Source: VRUE01 sp963764365
Lineage (GTDB): Bacteria > Actinomycetota > Thermoleophilia > Solirubrobacterales > 70-9
Direction: 5' to 3'
NCBI GenBank assembly: GCA_963764365.1
Contig: CAVXSI010000012.1
Location: forward strand, 1-64,000
DNA length: 64,000 nt
Position numbers and translations under genes: made by a program. The notes beneath the pieces were generated by a model. The model did not search any database and was not told where the DNA came from. It saw only the letters and a program-made list of their open reading frames with translations. This document shows positions 9,043 through 16,911 of this stretch, piece after piece (within the stretch, counting starts at the first letter, position 1; the number at the start of each line of letters is the position of its first letter).

Positions 9043-9929
9043 CCGAGCTCCCCTGTGACGACTTCCTCTCGCTATGCGAGAACAACTCGTCACGGCCGGC
9101 GATCCGCCCCGCTACACGCACCGCCTGCAGCGAGCTGCGGTCGTGGATCCGCAGCACGTCGGCGCCCGCCCGCACCGCCAGCGCCACGGCGGCGACCGTC
9201 CCCCACTCGCGCTCGGCTGCCGGCAGCCGCTCCTCCCAGGACCCCGCGAGCACCGCCCCGATGAAGTCCTTCCGCGACAGCGACACGTACAGCGCCGGCC
9301 CCAGCTCGCGCAGCTCGCCGAGCCGCCGCAGGATCTCCAGGTCCTGCTCGACGGTCAGGTCGAAGTCGAGGCCCGGGTCGATCGCGATCTGCTCCACCTC
9401 CACACCAAGGCCCCGAGGCCACCTCGACTCTCCCCCCCAGCCACCACTTCAGGCGGTCGACGACGTCATCGTCGTAGCGGCGCGGACGCCGCTCGACCCG
9501 CGGCGGCCCCTCGATGTGCATCAGCACGTAGCCGCAGCCGCGCTCGGCGACCAGCTCGAACATCTCCTCCGAGCCGCCGGAGATGTCGTTGATCGCCACC
9601 GCCCCGGCGTCGAGCGCCCGCCGCGCCACCTCGACCGAGAAGGTGTCGGCGGAAACCGGCACACCCGCGCCCGCCAACCCCTCGATCGCCGGAACCAGCG
9701 CCGCGGCCTCGGCCTCCACCTCGACCGACGGCCCGGCCTTCGCCGCGACCGCGCCGACGTCGAGCATGTCGAACCCGACCCGAACCAGCTCCAACCCATC
9801 CACAACGGCCCGCTCCGCAGTGCCACTGCGCGCGCCCTCATACATCGAGTCCGACGTCACGTTGACGATCCCCGCCGCCAAAGGCTGCTGAAGAGAGAGC
9901 GTCCGGTCGGCCAGCCGCCAGTCAGCCAT
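9035..9929 (-). CDS. Dihydropteroate synthase-like protein, frameshifted
   Basis: The protein resembles FolP, which condenses p-aminobenzoate with the pterin pyrophosphate in folate synthesis. The first frame (9929 down to about 9410) has IVNVTSDS near residues 21-28, SADTFSVEVARRAL, AINDISGG and the segment MHIEGPP. The second frame (about 9410 to 9035) continues with EQIAIDPGLDFD and SRKDFIG. Removing one base from the GG at 9409-9410 joins them smoothly. The first motif departs from the classical NVTPDSFSDGG, so it may be a paralogue rather than housekeeping FolP. ATG at 9929 follows GGGGGAGGAG. The stop overlaps the helicase start by 8 bp. Confidence 0.75.
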
Positions 9930-9993
9930 TCCGCTCCTCCCCCGGGAGCGCATCGTCCCTGACAGGTTCACCCGGCTACCGTAGCGACCGACG

Positions 9994-10809
9994 ATGCCGC
10001 TGCGATGCGTCTACACCGACCTCGACGGCACCCTGCTCGGGCAGGGCAGCTCGCTGTTCCGCGACGCCGAGGGCGGCTTCTCGCTCGCCCAGGCCCGCGG
10101 CCTCGAGGCCTGCCACCGGGCTGGTGTCGAGGTGACGATCATGTCCGGGCGCCGCGAGCCGCAGGTCCACGAGGCGGCCCGCCTGATGGGCCAGGCCTCC
10201 TACATCTACGAGGCCGGCTGCGCCTTCGCGATCGACGGCGAGACGACGCTGCTGACCGGCGGCCTCGTCCCCGACGAGGAGGGGACCGTCTACGAAAAGA
10301 TCGAGCGGCGCGGCATCCCGAAGGCGCTGTTCGAGCACTTCGAGGGGCGGCTCGAGTACCACGCGCCCTGGCACCACGACCGCGTCCTCTCCCACCTGTT
10401 CCGCGGCAAGGTCGACGTCGAGGAGGCCAACCGGCTGCTCGAGGCCCGCGGCGACACCGACCTGCGGCTGCTCGACAACGGCGCGATCGGCCGCGAGATG
10501 GCGGCGATCGACGGCCCGACCCACGCCTACCACCTGGTGCCGAAGCTGGTCAGCAAGGCCAACGCGGTCGCCGCCCACGCCCGCGCCCGCGGCTACGACC
10601 CGGCCGACTGCATCGCCGTCGGCGACTCGGTCGAGGATCTCGAGGTCGCCGCCGCGGTCGGCCGCTTCTTCGTCGTCGCCAACGGCCCCGAGCGCGACCC
10701 CGGCCTGCGTGCCGCGCTCGCCGCCTGGGACAACGCCACCGTCACCGAGGGGGCGATGGGCGACGGCTTCTACGAGGCGATCGTCTCGACGCTGATGGAA
10801 GGACGCTGA
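9994..10809 (+). CDS. HAD-superfamily phosphatase, Cof/MPGP-like
   Basis: A 271-residue protein with HAD motif I at DLDGTLL (residues 9-15; nucleophile Asp9 and acid Asp11), motif II in TIMSGR, a conserved Lys in the PKLVSKANAV segment, and motif IV GDSVEDLEV. The C2-type cap places it with Cof-like, mannosyl-3-phosphoglycerate or trehalose-phosphate phosphatases. The substrate is unknown. It starts 64 bp from the divergent dihydropteroate-synthase-like gene, and its last 40 bp overlap the end of the convergent iron permease gene. Confidence 0.85.
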   Translation: MPLRCVYTDLDGTLLGQGSSLFRDAEGGFSLAQARGLEACHRAGVEVTIMSGRREPQVHEAARLMGQASYIYEAGCAFAIDGETTLLTGGLVPDEEGTVYEKIERRGIPKALFEHFEGRLEYHAPWHHDRVLSHLFRGKVDVEEANRLLEARGDTDLRLLDNGAIGREMAAIDGPTHAYHLVPKLVSKANAVAAHARARGYDPADCIAVGDSVEDLEVAAAVGRFFVVANGPERDPGLRAALAAWDNATVTEGAMGDGFYEAIVSTLMEGR

Positions 10810-11814
10810 GCGGGCTGCCGGCGCGGCGGCGCATCGGGCCGCTGCGCCACCCGCTCGCCCCGGGCCCGCGGCCGCTTCACCTTCACGTACTCGGCCCCGT
10901 AGTAGGACCCGATCACCAGCGCCGCCGCCAGCAGCTGCGCGGCCAGGCCCTCGACGGTCGGGAAGACGGCGAACCAGAGGCCGACCCAGCCAGGTATCGA
11001 GAGTGGGATCGTCGTCGTCGGCAGCCAGCCGGCCAGCTGCATCTCCTGGACGCTCTCGCCGACCATCACGATCAGCACCACGCCGAGCAGGACGCCGGTC
11101 ACCACCAGCATCCGCTTGTAGTTGAGGTGGCGGTGGGCGAGGAAGGTGAGGACGCCGACCGCGGCGGTCAGCGACAGCCCCAGCGCCGCCCCCTCCAGCA
11201 CCGCCGTGGCGCCGTAGGCGAGCCGCAGGTTCTGCAGGAAGAGGACGACCTCGAAGCCCTCGCGGTAGACGGAGGTGAAGCCGAGCAGGATCAGGCCGAG
11301 GATCGTCGCCCGCTTGGAGTCGATCCCCGCCCGGTCGAGGATCCGCCGCCGGCGCTTGTGATGGTTTGAGATCCAGCCGGTCCAGTAGACGCGGTGGAAG
11401 AACCAGTTCATGACGACCAGCAGGACGATCACCGCCAGCAGCCCGGTGGCCGCCTGCAGGGCCAGCCCCCCTCCCCCGAGCCGGCCGAGCACCCAGACGG
11501 CGGCGAACCAGGTGACCAGGGTCGCGGCGAAGCCGGCGCCGGCGCCGGCGCCCGTCGGCTTGCGGTAGACGGAGTTCGACCCGGCCATGCTGGCGGTGAC
11601 CGCGGCGAGGACGAGGATCGTCTCCAGGCCCTCGCGGAAAACGAGCAGGCCGCTGTCGAAGACGACGGCGCCATGGCCGAGCCGGGCCGAGGACCCGCCA
11701 GGGTCGGGGACCCCGCCATGGGCGTCGAGGGCGCTCCAGGCGAGCAGACCCGCGAACAGGCCGATCAGATAGAGCGGCCAGCGCCTGCTGCAGCGATTGC
11801 CCGACGGCAGTCAT
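10770..11814 (-). CDS. FTR1-family iron permease, frameshifted near its N-terminus
   Basis: A membrane iron transporter of the FTR1/EfeU family with about seven hydrophobic segments. Both REGxE motifs are present: FREGLE in an early helix and YREGFE in the middle. These bind ferric iron in the family. ATG at 11814 encodes MTAVGQSLQQALA, but the helix LYLIGLFAGLLAW and everything after it lie in another frame with no usable start before 11588. Deleting one base near 11775 fuses them. The tail is basic and rich in Pro/Arg. A perfect 14-bp palindrome 7 bp upstream, shared with the divergent DtxR gene, implies iron-dependent repression. The 3' end overlaps the HAD gene by 40 bp. Confidence 0.85.
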
Positions 11815-11820
11815 TGCCGA

Positions 11821-11834
11821 TTAGGGTACCCTAA
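11821..11834. promoter_or_regulatory. DtxR/IdeR-type palindromic operator
   Basis: TTAGGGTACCCTAA is a perfect palindrome in the gap between the divergent FTR1 and DtxR-family genes. The half-site TTAGG/CCTAA matches the ends of classical DtxR/IdeR boxes, but the centre is 4 bp rather than 9, so this is a shortened version. It lies 7 bp before the permease ATG and 39 bp before the regulator ATG, well placed to control both. Confidence 0.75.
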
Positions 11835-11872
11835 GTCAGATCGCGCGACCCGCTGTGTCTAGTATCGCCGCG

Positions 11873-12580
11873 ATGGAGCAGGCGACGGTCGCGGAGCAGG
11901 AGTACCTGGAGAGCATGTTCTGGCTGGAGGAGGCCGGGCTGCCGATGACCGGCGCCAACATCGCCCGCGCGATGCAGCTCTCGCCGCCGACCGTGCACGA
12001 GATGGTCGGACGCCTGATCGACGACGGCTACGTCGAGCGCAACGCCGACAAATCGCTCGCCTTCACCGAGTCCGGCCGCAAGCACGCCAGCCACATCGTC
12101 CGCCGGCACCGGATGATCGAGCGCTTCCTCACCGACGTGCTCGGCATCCCCTGGGACGAGGTCCACGAGGAGGCCGAGCGGATCGAGCACGCGATGTCGC
12201 CGGTGCTGGAGGAGCGGATGCGGGCGGCGATCGGCGACGCCACCACCTGCCCGCACGGGCACCCGATCGTCGAGGGCGCCCGCGAGCGCGGCGCCCTGCT
12301 GGCCGACGTCGAGGTCGGCGCCAAGGTCGTCGTCCTGCGCTTCGAGAACGAGGCCGAGGAGCTGCTGCACTACCTGAAAGCGGCCGGCCTCGAGCCGGGG
12401 CTGGAGGGCGAGGTCGAGAGCTCCGACGCGGAGGCCGTGACCGTCGTCTCGACCACCGGCTCGCACCGGGTCAGCCACAGCGTCGCCGAGACCGTCTCGG
12501 TCCGCGCCGACCCGGCGCCGCCGCCGCGGGCGGCGATCCCCGACCAGCTGGTGCTGTCGAGCGACCGCTACGGCCGCTGA
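11873..12580 (+). CDS. DtxR-family metal-dependent transcriptional regulator
   Basis: A 235-residue regulator: N-terminal winged helix (residues about 5-65, with LSPPTVHEMVGRLIDDGYVE), a metal-binding dimerisation domain with RRHRMIERFLTDVLG and the typical CPHGHPI, then a C-terminal FeoA/SH3-like domain. Family members bind Fe(II) or Mn(II) and repress uptake genes. It is divergent from the FTR1 permease and shares the palindrome at 11821-11834, so it probably autoregulates and represses iron import. ATG at 11873 is preferred; an in-frame GTG 18 bp earlier is possible. Confidence 0.92.
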   Translation: MEQATVAEQEYLESMFWLEEAGLPMTGANIARAMQLSPPTVHEMVGRLIDDGYVERNADKSLAFTESGRKHASHIVRRHRMIERFLTDVLGIPWDEVHEEAERIEHAMSPVLEERMRAAIGDATTCPHGHPIVEGARERGALLADVEVGAKVVVLRFENEAEELLHYLKAAGLEPGLEGEVESSDAEAVTVVSTTGSHRVSHSVAETVSVRADPAPPPRAAIPDQLVLSSDRYGR

Positions 12581-12675
12581 GGCCACGCAACCGGCGCCTG
12601 GCGGCGTCCTCGGTCGCTCACGTGCAGAGCACGCTCGCTCCCTGCGTCCTGGCCATGCTTGGTTGCGTGGCCTCA
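12578..12675 (-). ncRNA. Alpha-family palindromic element, copy A (candidate structured RNA)
   Basis: Perfect 15-bp outer arms (TGAGGCCACGCAACC at 12578-12592 and its complement at 12661-12675) enclose the alpha core. Read on the minus strand, the core is AGGACGCAGG, a small hairpin, then CCGAGGACGCCGCC. It overlaps the stop codons of the convergent DtxR and aminotransferase genes, so it may also act as a two-way terminator. Other copies are at 16786, 28476 and 54942. Confidence 0.6.
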
Positions 12676-13776
12676 GGCCGGTGACGCTGCGCGCACCCGC
12701 TCCAGTGCCCGGGCGATCCGGGCGACGCCCTCGGGAATCCGCTCCGGCGGCACGCTGGCGAAGGAGAGGCGGAGGCTGTTCGAGCCGCCGTCGATCATGA
12801 AGTCCGGGCCGGCGACGAAGGCGACTCCCTCGGCCTTGGCCTCGGCCAGCAGCGCCGGCGTGTCGGTGCCCTCGTCGAGGTCGAGCCAGAGGAAGTAGCC
12901 GCCACCGGGGACGACGAACCTGGCCTCGGGAATCTGCTCGCCGAGCGCCTCGACCAGGGCGTCGCGGCGCTCGCGCAGGGCGCCCTTGACGAACTCGATG
13001 TTGCGGTCGAGGCCGCCGGAGCGGCAGAGCTCGAGCACGACCGCCTCGGCCAGCATGTTGGGCGAGATGTAGGTCTCGTTGGCCCGCCTGGCGAGCTGCG
13101 CGATCTCCGCCGCCGGCCCGGCCAGGTAGCCGACCCTGACCCCGGGGCTGACCGTCTTCGAGAAGGAGGAGGCGTGGACGACCCGGTCGGCGGAGTCGAT
13201 CGAGAGCATCGTCTCCAGCGCCTCGCCCTCGAAGGGCAGCTCGCGGTAGGGGTCGTCCTCGAAGATCCAGAAGCCGTGCTCGGCGGCCAGCTCGACCAGC
13301 CGCGCCCGCTTCTCGGCCGAGAGCGTGCAGCCGGCCGGGTTATGGAAGTTGGGGATCACGTGAGCCAACTTCAGCGGCCCCTCGTCGAGCGCCGCTTCGA
13401 GCCGGCCCACGTCCAACCCGTCGGCCTCGAGCCGCACCGGCACCAGTTCGACCCCGAGGCGCTGCAGCATCAGCAGCGTGCGGTCGTAGGTCGGCTGCTC
13501 GACGACGACCCGATCGCCGGGCTCGAGCAGGTGCTCGAACAGCATCCAGCCGGCCTCCAGCGAGCCGTTGGCGATCATCACCTGGCCGTCCTCGAGCCCG
13601 CCATGACGCTCGGCGACCCACCGGCAGAGGGCCGGGTGGCCGATTCCGGTCCCGTAGGAGAGCGCCCGTTCCCAGTCCTCGGCCAGGGCGACGCCCGCCG
13701 CCTCCCGCACCGCCTCGCGGGGCAGGATGTCGGCGCTGGGGGCGCCGCGCGCGAAAGAGATCGTCTTCGAGTCCAT
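12673..13776 (-). CDS. PLP-dependent aminotransferase class I/II (2-aminoadipate/aspartate aminotransferase-like)
   Basis: A 367-residue fold-type I aminotransferase. The PLP lysine lies in SSFSKTVSPGVRVGY. Other typical elements are PNFHNPAG, the Asp/Tyr segment EDDPYRELPF, and the C-terminal Arg in NSLRLSFA that binds the substrate carboxylate. It resembles stand-alone relatives of MocR C-terminal domains and LysN-like enzymes; the amino acid used is not determinable. ATG at 13776 (MDSKTISFARG) is chosen over an in-frame TTG 18 bp upstream. It ends inside alpha element A, facing the DtxR gene. Confidence 0.88.
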   Translation of the reverse strand: MDSKTISFARGAPSADILPREAVREAAGVALAEDWERALSYGTGIGHPALCRWVAERHGGLEDGQVMIANGSLEAGWMLFEHLLEPGDRVVVEQPTYDRTLLMLQRLGVELVPVRLEADGLDVGRLEAALDEGPLKLAHVIPNFHNPAGCTLSAEKRARLVELAAEHGFWIFEDDPYRELPFEGEALETMLSIDSADRVVHASSFSKTVSPGVRVGYLAGPAAEIAQLARRANETYISPNMLAEAVVLELCRSGGLDRNIEFVKGALRERRDALVEALGEQIPEARFVVPGGGYFLWLDLDEGTDTPALLAEAKAEGVAFVAGPDFMIDGGSNSLRLSFASVPPERIPEGVARIARALERVRAASPA

Positions 13777-13819
13777 CGCCGCCGAGCCTAGCAACGGCGG
13801 CGGGCTTGGAGCCAGGCTC

Positions 13820-15460
13820 TCAGTGCGGCAGGATCAGCTTCACCTTGCGCCGCTTCAACGTCACCTGGCCGGTCGGGTCGGTCGCGATCACCGAGGCGAT
13901 CAGCGTCGCCTTGCCACCCTGCCGCAGAACGCGCCTGGCGGCGCGCCGGCGGCCCTTCGGCAGCTTCATCCGCAGGTGGCGCCAGGCGCGCGTCTGGCGT
14001 TCCATCCGCGTCCCGGGCAGGTGCAGGTTGCGCCGCAGCTTCCGGCCACCGCGCTCGACCACCGTGACCAGCACCCCGCCGGCGCGGACGCCGCAGGCTT
14101 CGCGGGGGCAGCGGCTGAAGACGTTGGCGTGGCCGCCCACACGCTGCTTCCCGCCGCCGCGCAGCTTCACCGCCGGCCCGCGCTCGTTGACGACGACGAT
14201 CGGCACCGTGTAGACGGCCGCCGCGGAGCCGTTGCAGGAGACGGTCTGGCCGGTGAAGACCTGTTCGGTCGCGCAGCCTTCGTCGTCGGTGACCGACAGC
14301 GTCGCCAGGTATTGACCGGGCTTGCGGTAGCGATGGACGCGCGTCTGCGCGGTCCCTTCGACGTGGCCGCCGTCGCCGAAGCTCCAGGCGTACTTGGCGA
14401 TCTGCCCGTCGGCGTCGGACGAGGCGGCGCCGTGGAAGGTCAGCCGCTGCTTCGCCCGGCGGCGGTCGGGGGAGACCCAGAACGAGGCGATCGGGCCCTG
14501 GTCGGGGACGAAGGCGACGCCGGTCGGCTTCGAGTTGACCCCGACCGACCCGACGGCCGCGTTGCGGGTCGCGTCGAGCACGCCGACCGAAGAGCCGGTC
14601 CCGTCGCTGACGTAGCCCTGCAGCCCGTTCGGCTCGATCGCGATCCCGGTCGCGCCGGGGAAGCCGCCGATCGGCGTGCTCAGCGGCACGTCGAGAGCGG
14701 TGTCGACCGGGATCACCGCGCCGAGCGACGGCAACGCCGTGTAGGCGGTCGTGCCGTTCGGGCCGATCGCGATCCCGGCCGGGTCGGCGCCGACTCCGAT
14801 CGGCAGTCCGACCAGGTCGCGGGTGGCCGGGTTGATGGCGCTGATCGAGGCGGATTCCGGGTTGGTGACGAAGGCACGGCCCCCGCGCGGGCCGATCGCC
14901 AGCCGCGAGTGCGGGGTGGGATCGTTGTTGATCGCCCCGACCACCGAGAAGCCGTAGCTGTCGATGATCGAGATGCCGCCGCCGCGCTGGGCGACGTAGG
15001 CGAAGCGGGCGTCGGGCGCGATCGCGATCCCTTCCGGTTCCTTGCCGACGACGATATTGGCGGTCACCGACAGCGTCGTCGTGCCGATCGCCGAGACGGT
15101 GTCGTCGCCGAAGTTGGAGACCAACGCGTACAGCCCGTTCGGCGCGATCGCGATCCCGCTCGGTTCCTTGCCGACCTGGACGTCGGCGATCACCGACAGC
15201 GTCGCGACGCTGATCACCGAGACGGAATTCGACCCCCTGTTGACCACGTAGGCCCGCGTCCCGTCGGGCGTCACCGCCACGTCCACCGGTTCCTCGCCGA
15301 CGACCACGTTCGCCAGCACCGAGTTGGTCCCGGTATCGACCACCGAAACCGTCCCACTGCCGGCATTGGTGACAAATGCATCACGAGCCAGCGCACTCCC
15401 AGAGCACGCCAGAACTCCCACAGCTGCCACCAATGCGGCGAATATCCCACGCCTGACCAC
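13820..15460 (-). CDS. Exported YVTN-type beta-propeller protein with PKD domain
   Basis: A 546-residue protein. The signal peptide is at residues 1-26 (hydrophobic IFAALVAAVGVLACSGSALA). It is followed by about seven repeats of 40-45 residues with the pattern VVGKEPxGIAIAPxGxxAYV, a YVTN/NHL-like beta-propeller. A PKD domain follows (SSDADGQIAKYAWSFGDGG), then an Ig-like and strongly basic C-terminal region ending in KRRKVKLILPH. Such proteins sit at the surface of actinobacteria, with unknown partners. GTG at 15460 is chosen because it follows AGGGAG and starts the signal peptide exactly. A long structured intergenic region lies upstream. Confidence 0.85.
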   Translation of the reverse strand: MVRRGIFAALVAAVGVLACSGSALARDAFVTNAGSGTVSVVDTGTNSVLANVVVGEEPVDVAVTPDGTRAYVVNRGSNSVSVISVATLSVIADVQVGKEPSGIAIAPNGLYALVSNFGDDTVSAIGTTTLSVTANIVVGKEPEGIAIAPDARFAYVAQRGGGISIIDSYGFSVVGAINNDPTPHSRLAIGPRGGRAFVTNPESASISAINPATRDLVGLPIGVGADPAGIAIGPNGTTAYTALPSLGAVIPVDTALDVPLSTPIGGFPGATGIAIEPNGLQGYVSDGTGSSVGVLDATRNAAVGSVGVNSKPTGVAFVPDQGPIASFWVSPDRRRAKQRLTFHGAASSDADGQIAKYAWSFGDGGHVEGTAQTRVHRYRKPGQYLATLSVTDDEGCATEQVFTGQTVSCNGSAAAVYTVPIVVVNERGPAVKLRGGGKQRVGGHANVFSRCPREACGVRAGGVLVTVVERGGRKLRRNLHLPGTRMERQTRAWRHLRMKLPKGRRRAARRVLRQGGKATLIASVIATDPTGQVTLKRRKVKLILPH

Positions 15461-15542
15461 GGATCTCCCTTCGCTAGCTCGCGACCGGTCCCTCTCTGTG
15501 ACACGCCAGCCCCCGAAGAGTTGCAGTCGTTCGCCCAAGCGG

Positions 15543-15585
15543 AGGTCCGGCGGCTGGCGTCCGGAAGGTCCGGCGGCTGGCGTCC
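15543..15585. repeat. Tandem 20-nt direct repeat, period 23
   Basis: AGGTCCGGCGGCTGGCGTCC occurs at 15543-15562 and 15566-15585. It lies in the intergenic space between the propeller gene and sucD, beside the large inverted-repeat structure. No function is apparent. Confidence 0.6.
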
Positions 15586-15591
15586 CGAGAG

Positions 15592-15881
15592 AAGAGCGTC
15601 GGGTAGGGGTGGAGCGTCTTGTACTTTTTCGCCCGACCACGTCGGCGAGAGACGCCCCGCGCCCGGCGAAAAAGTTAAGGACCTATCCCGAAAGGCGATC
15701 CGCACACGTCTGGATACGGCGGCAGGACACGGCGCGGATGCGGCCCCTCGCGAATCGGCCAAATGGCGCTGCCATGCGGCATTCCGCGCCGTGACCGCCC
15801 CGCTTGGTCCTGGACGCGTCGCCAAGCCGCGCACGCGGTTTTCGGATAGGACTCTAAGCGGAACCCCTACCCGACGCTCTT
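15592..15881. ncRNA. 290-bp nested inverted-repeat structure (candidate structured RNA)
   Basis: Outer arms of 19 bp are perfect: AAGAGCGTCGGGTAGGGGT at 15592-15610 and its complement at 15863-15881. Inside are a perfect 11-bp stem (ACTTTTTCGCC at 15623-15633 with 15665-15675), an 11-bp stem with one bulge (15682-15693 with 15840-15850), and within that a 13-bp stem with one bulge (15728-15740 with 15779-15793). The nested, multi-branched layout is that of a folded RNA. It occupies most of the gap between sucD and the propeller gene, which are both on the minus strand, so it would be transcribed as a leader or spacer. No open frame in it is convincing. The strand is undetermined. Confidence 0.55.
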
Positions 15882-15903
15882 CCCCGCCGCCGGCCGTCAG
15901 CCG

Positions 15904-16788
15904 TCAGCTGCCAGCTCGGTCCCTGAGCACTTCGACCGCGATCCGCGCGGTCTCGGTGGGACTTTCGCCGACCCGAACCCCCTTGGCCTCGAGCGCCTCC
16001 TTCTTGGCCTGCGCGGTCCCGGAAGACCCGGAGATGATCGCGCCCGCGTGCCCCATCTGCTTGCCCGGCGGCGCCGTGAACCCGGCGATGTAGGCGACCA
16101 CCGGCTTCGAGATCTCGGCGGCGATGAAGTCCGCCGCCCGCTCCTCGGCGTCACCGCCGATCTCGCCGACCATGACGATCATCTCGGTCTCGGGGTCGGC
16201 CTCGTACAGCTTGAGGATGTCGATGAAGTCGGAGCCGACGATCGGGTCGCCGCCGATCCCGACGATCGAGGAGTTGCCCTCCCCCGCCTGCTTCAGCTCG
16301 TTGCCGATCTGGTAGGTCAACGTGCCCGACTTGGAGACGACGCCGATCTTGCCCGGGTCGAAGAACTGGGCCGGGATGATGCCGACGTTGGCCTTGCCGG
16401 GCGAGAGCACACCGGGGCAGTTCGGCCCGATCAGCCGCACCCCGGCCTCCTTCGCCTTCCAGTACGTGTTCAGCATGTCGAGCACCGGGATCCCCTCGGT
16501 GATCGCGATCACCGTCTGCACGCCGGACTCGATCGCCTCGTCGATCGCCGGCGCCGCGAAGCGCGCCGGGACGAAGATCATCGAGGTGTTGGCGCCCTCC
16601 TGCTCGACCGCTTCGCGGATCGAGTCGAAGATCGGCACCCCCTCGACCTCCTGGCCGCCCTTGCCGGGGGTGACGCCGGCCGCCAGGTAGGTCCCGTAGG
16701 CGCGGTTGCGCAGACCGTGGAAGGAGCCCTCGCGGCCGGTCAGCCCGGAGACGACCAGCCTGGTCTTCTCGTCAACGACGATGCTCAT
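15904..16788 (-). CDS. sucD: Succinate-CoA ligase, alpha subunit
   Basis: A 294-residue alpha subunit of succinyl-CoA synthetase, a TCA-cycle enzyme interconverting succinyl-CoA and succinate with nucleotide triphosphate formation. A CoA-binding Rossmann domain comes first (VVSGLTGREGSFH...GVTPGKGG), then IGPNCPGVLSPG, and the phosphorylated His in GKQMGHAGAI near residue 248. The length is normal. Its ATG forms part of the left arm of alpha element B, which fills the 118-bp gap to sucC. Confidence 0.97.
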   Translation of the reverse strand: MSIVVDEKTRLVVSGLTGREGSFHGLRNRAYGTYLAAGVTPGKGGQEVEGVPIFDSIREAVEQEGANTSMIFVPARFAAPAIDEAIESGVQTVIAITEGIPVLDMLNTYWKAKEAGVRLIGPNCPGVLSPGKANVGIIPAQFFDPGKIGVVSKSGTLTYQIGNELKQAGEGNSSIVGIGGDPIVGSDFIDILKLYEADPETEMIVMVGEIGGDAEERAADFIAAEISKPVVAYIAGFTAPPGKQMGHAGAIISGSSGTAQAKKEALEAKGVRVGESPTETARIAVEVLRDRAGS

Positions 16789-16911
16789 GACGCGACCCAG
16801 GCGTTGCCAGGCAAGGACGCAGGGAGATCCGACGAGGGGGGCGCACTTTTCAGTGCGTGACCCGAGGAGGCCGACCGAGGACGCAGCATGGCGACGTCTG
16901 GGGCCGTCATG
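16786..16911 (+). ncRNA. Alpha-family palindromic element, copy B, between sucC and sucD
   Basis: Arms CATGACG (16786-16792) and CGTCATG (16905-16911) are followed inward by further pairing CCCAG/CTGGG, with small internal loops and one G-U pair that favours the + strand. The core reads AGGACGCAGGGAG, then a hairpin at GCGCACTTTTCAGTGCGT, then CCGAGGACGCAG. It includes the sucD start codon and the sucC stop codon, although the host genes run on the minus strand. Confidence 0.5.

Noticed and set aside
12601..12660. Alpha cores as part of a transposon with fixed terminal inverted repeats
   Set aside because: The terminal arms are different in each copy, and no transposase gene is seen, so classical transposon ends do not fit.
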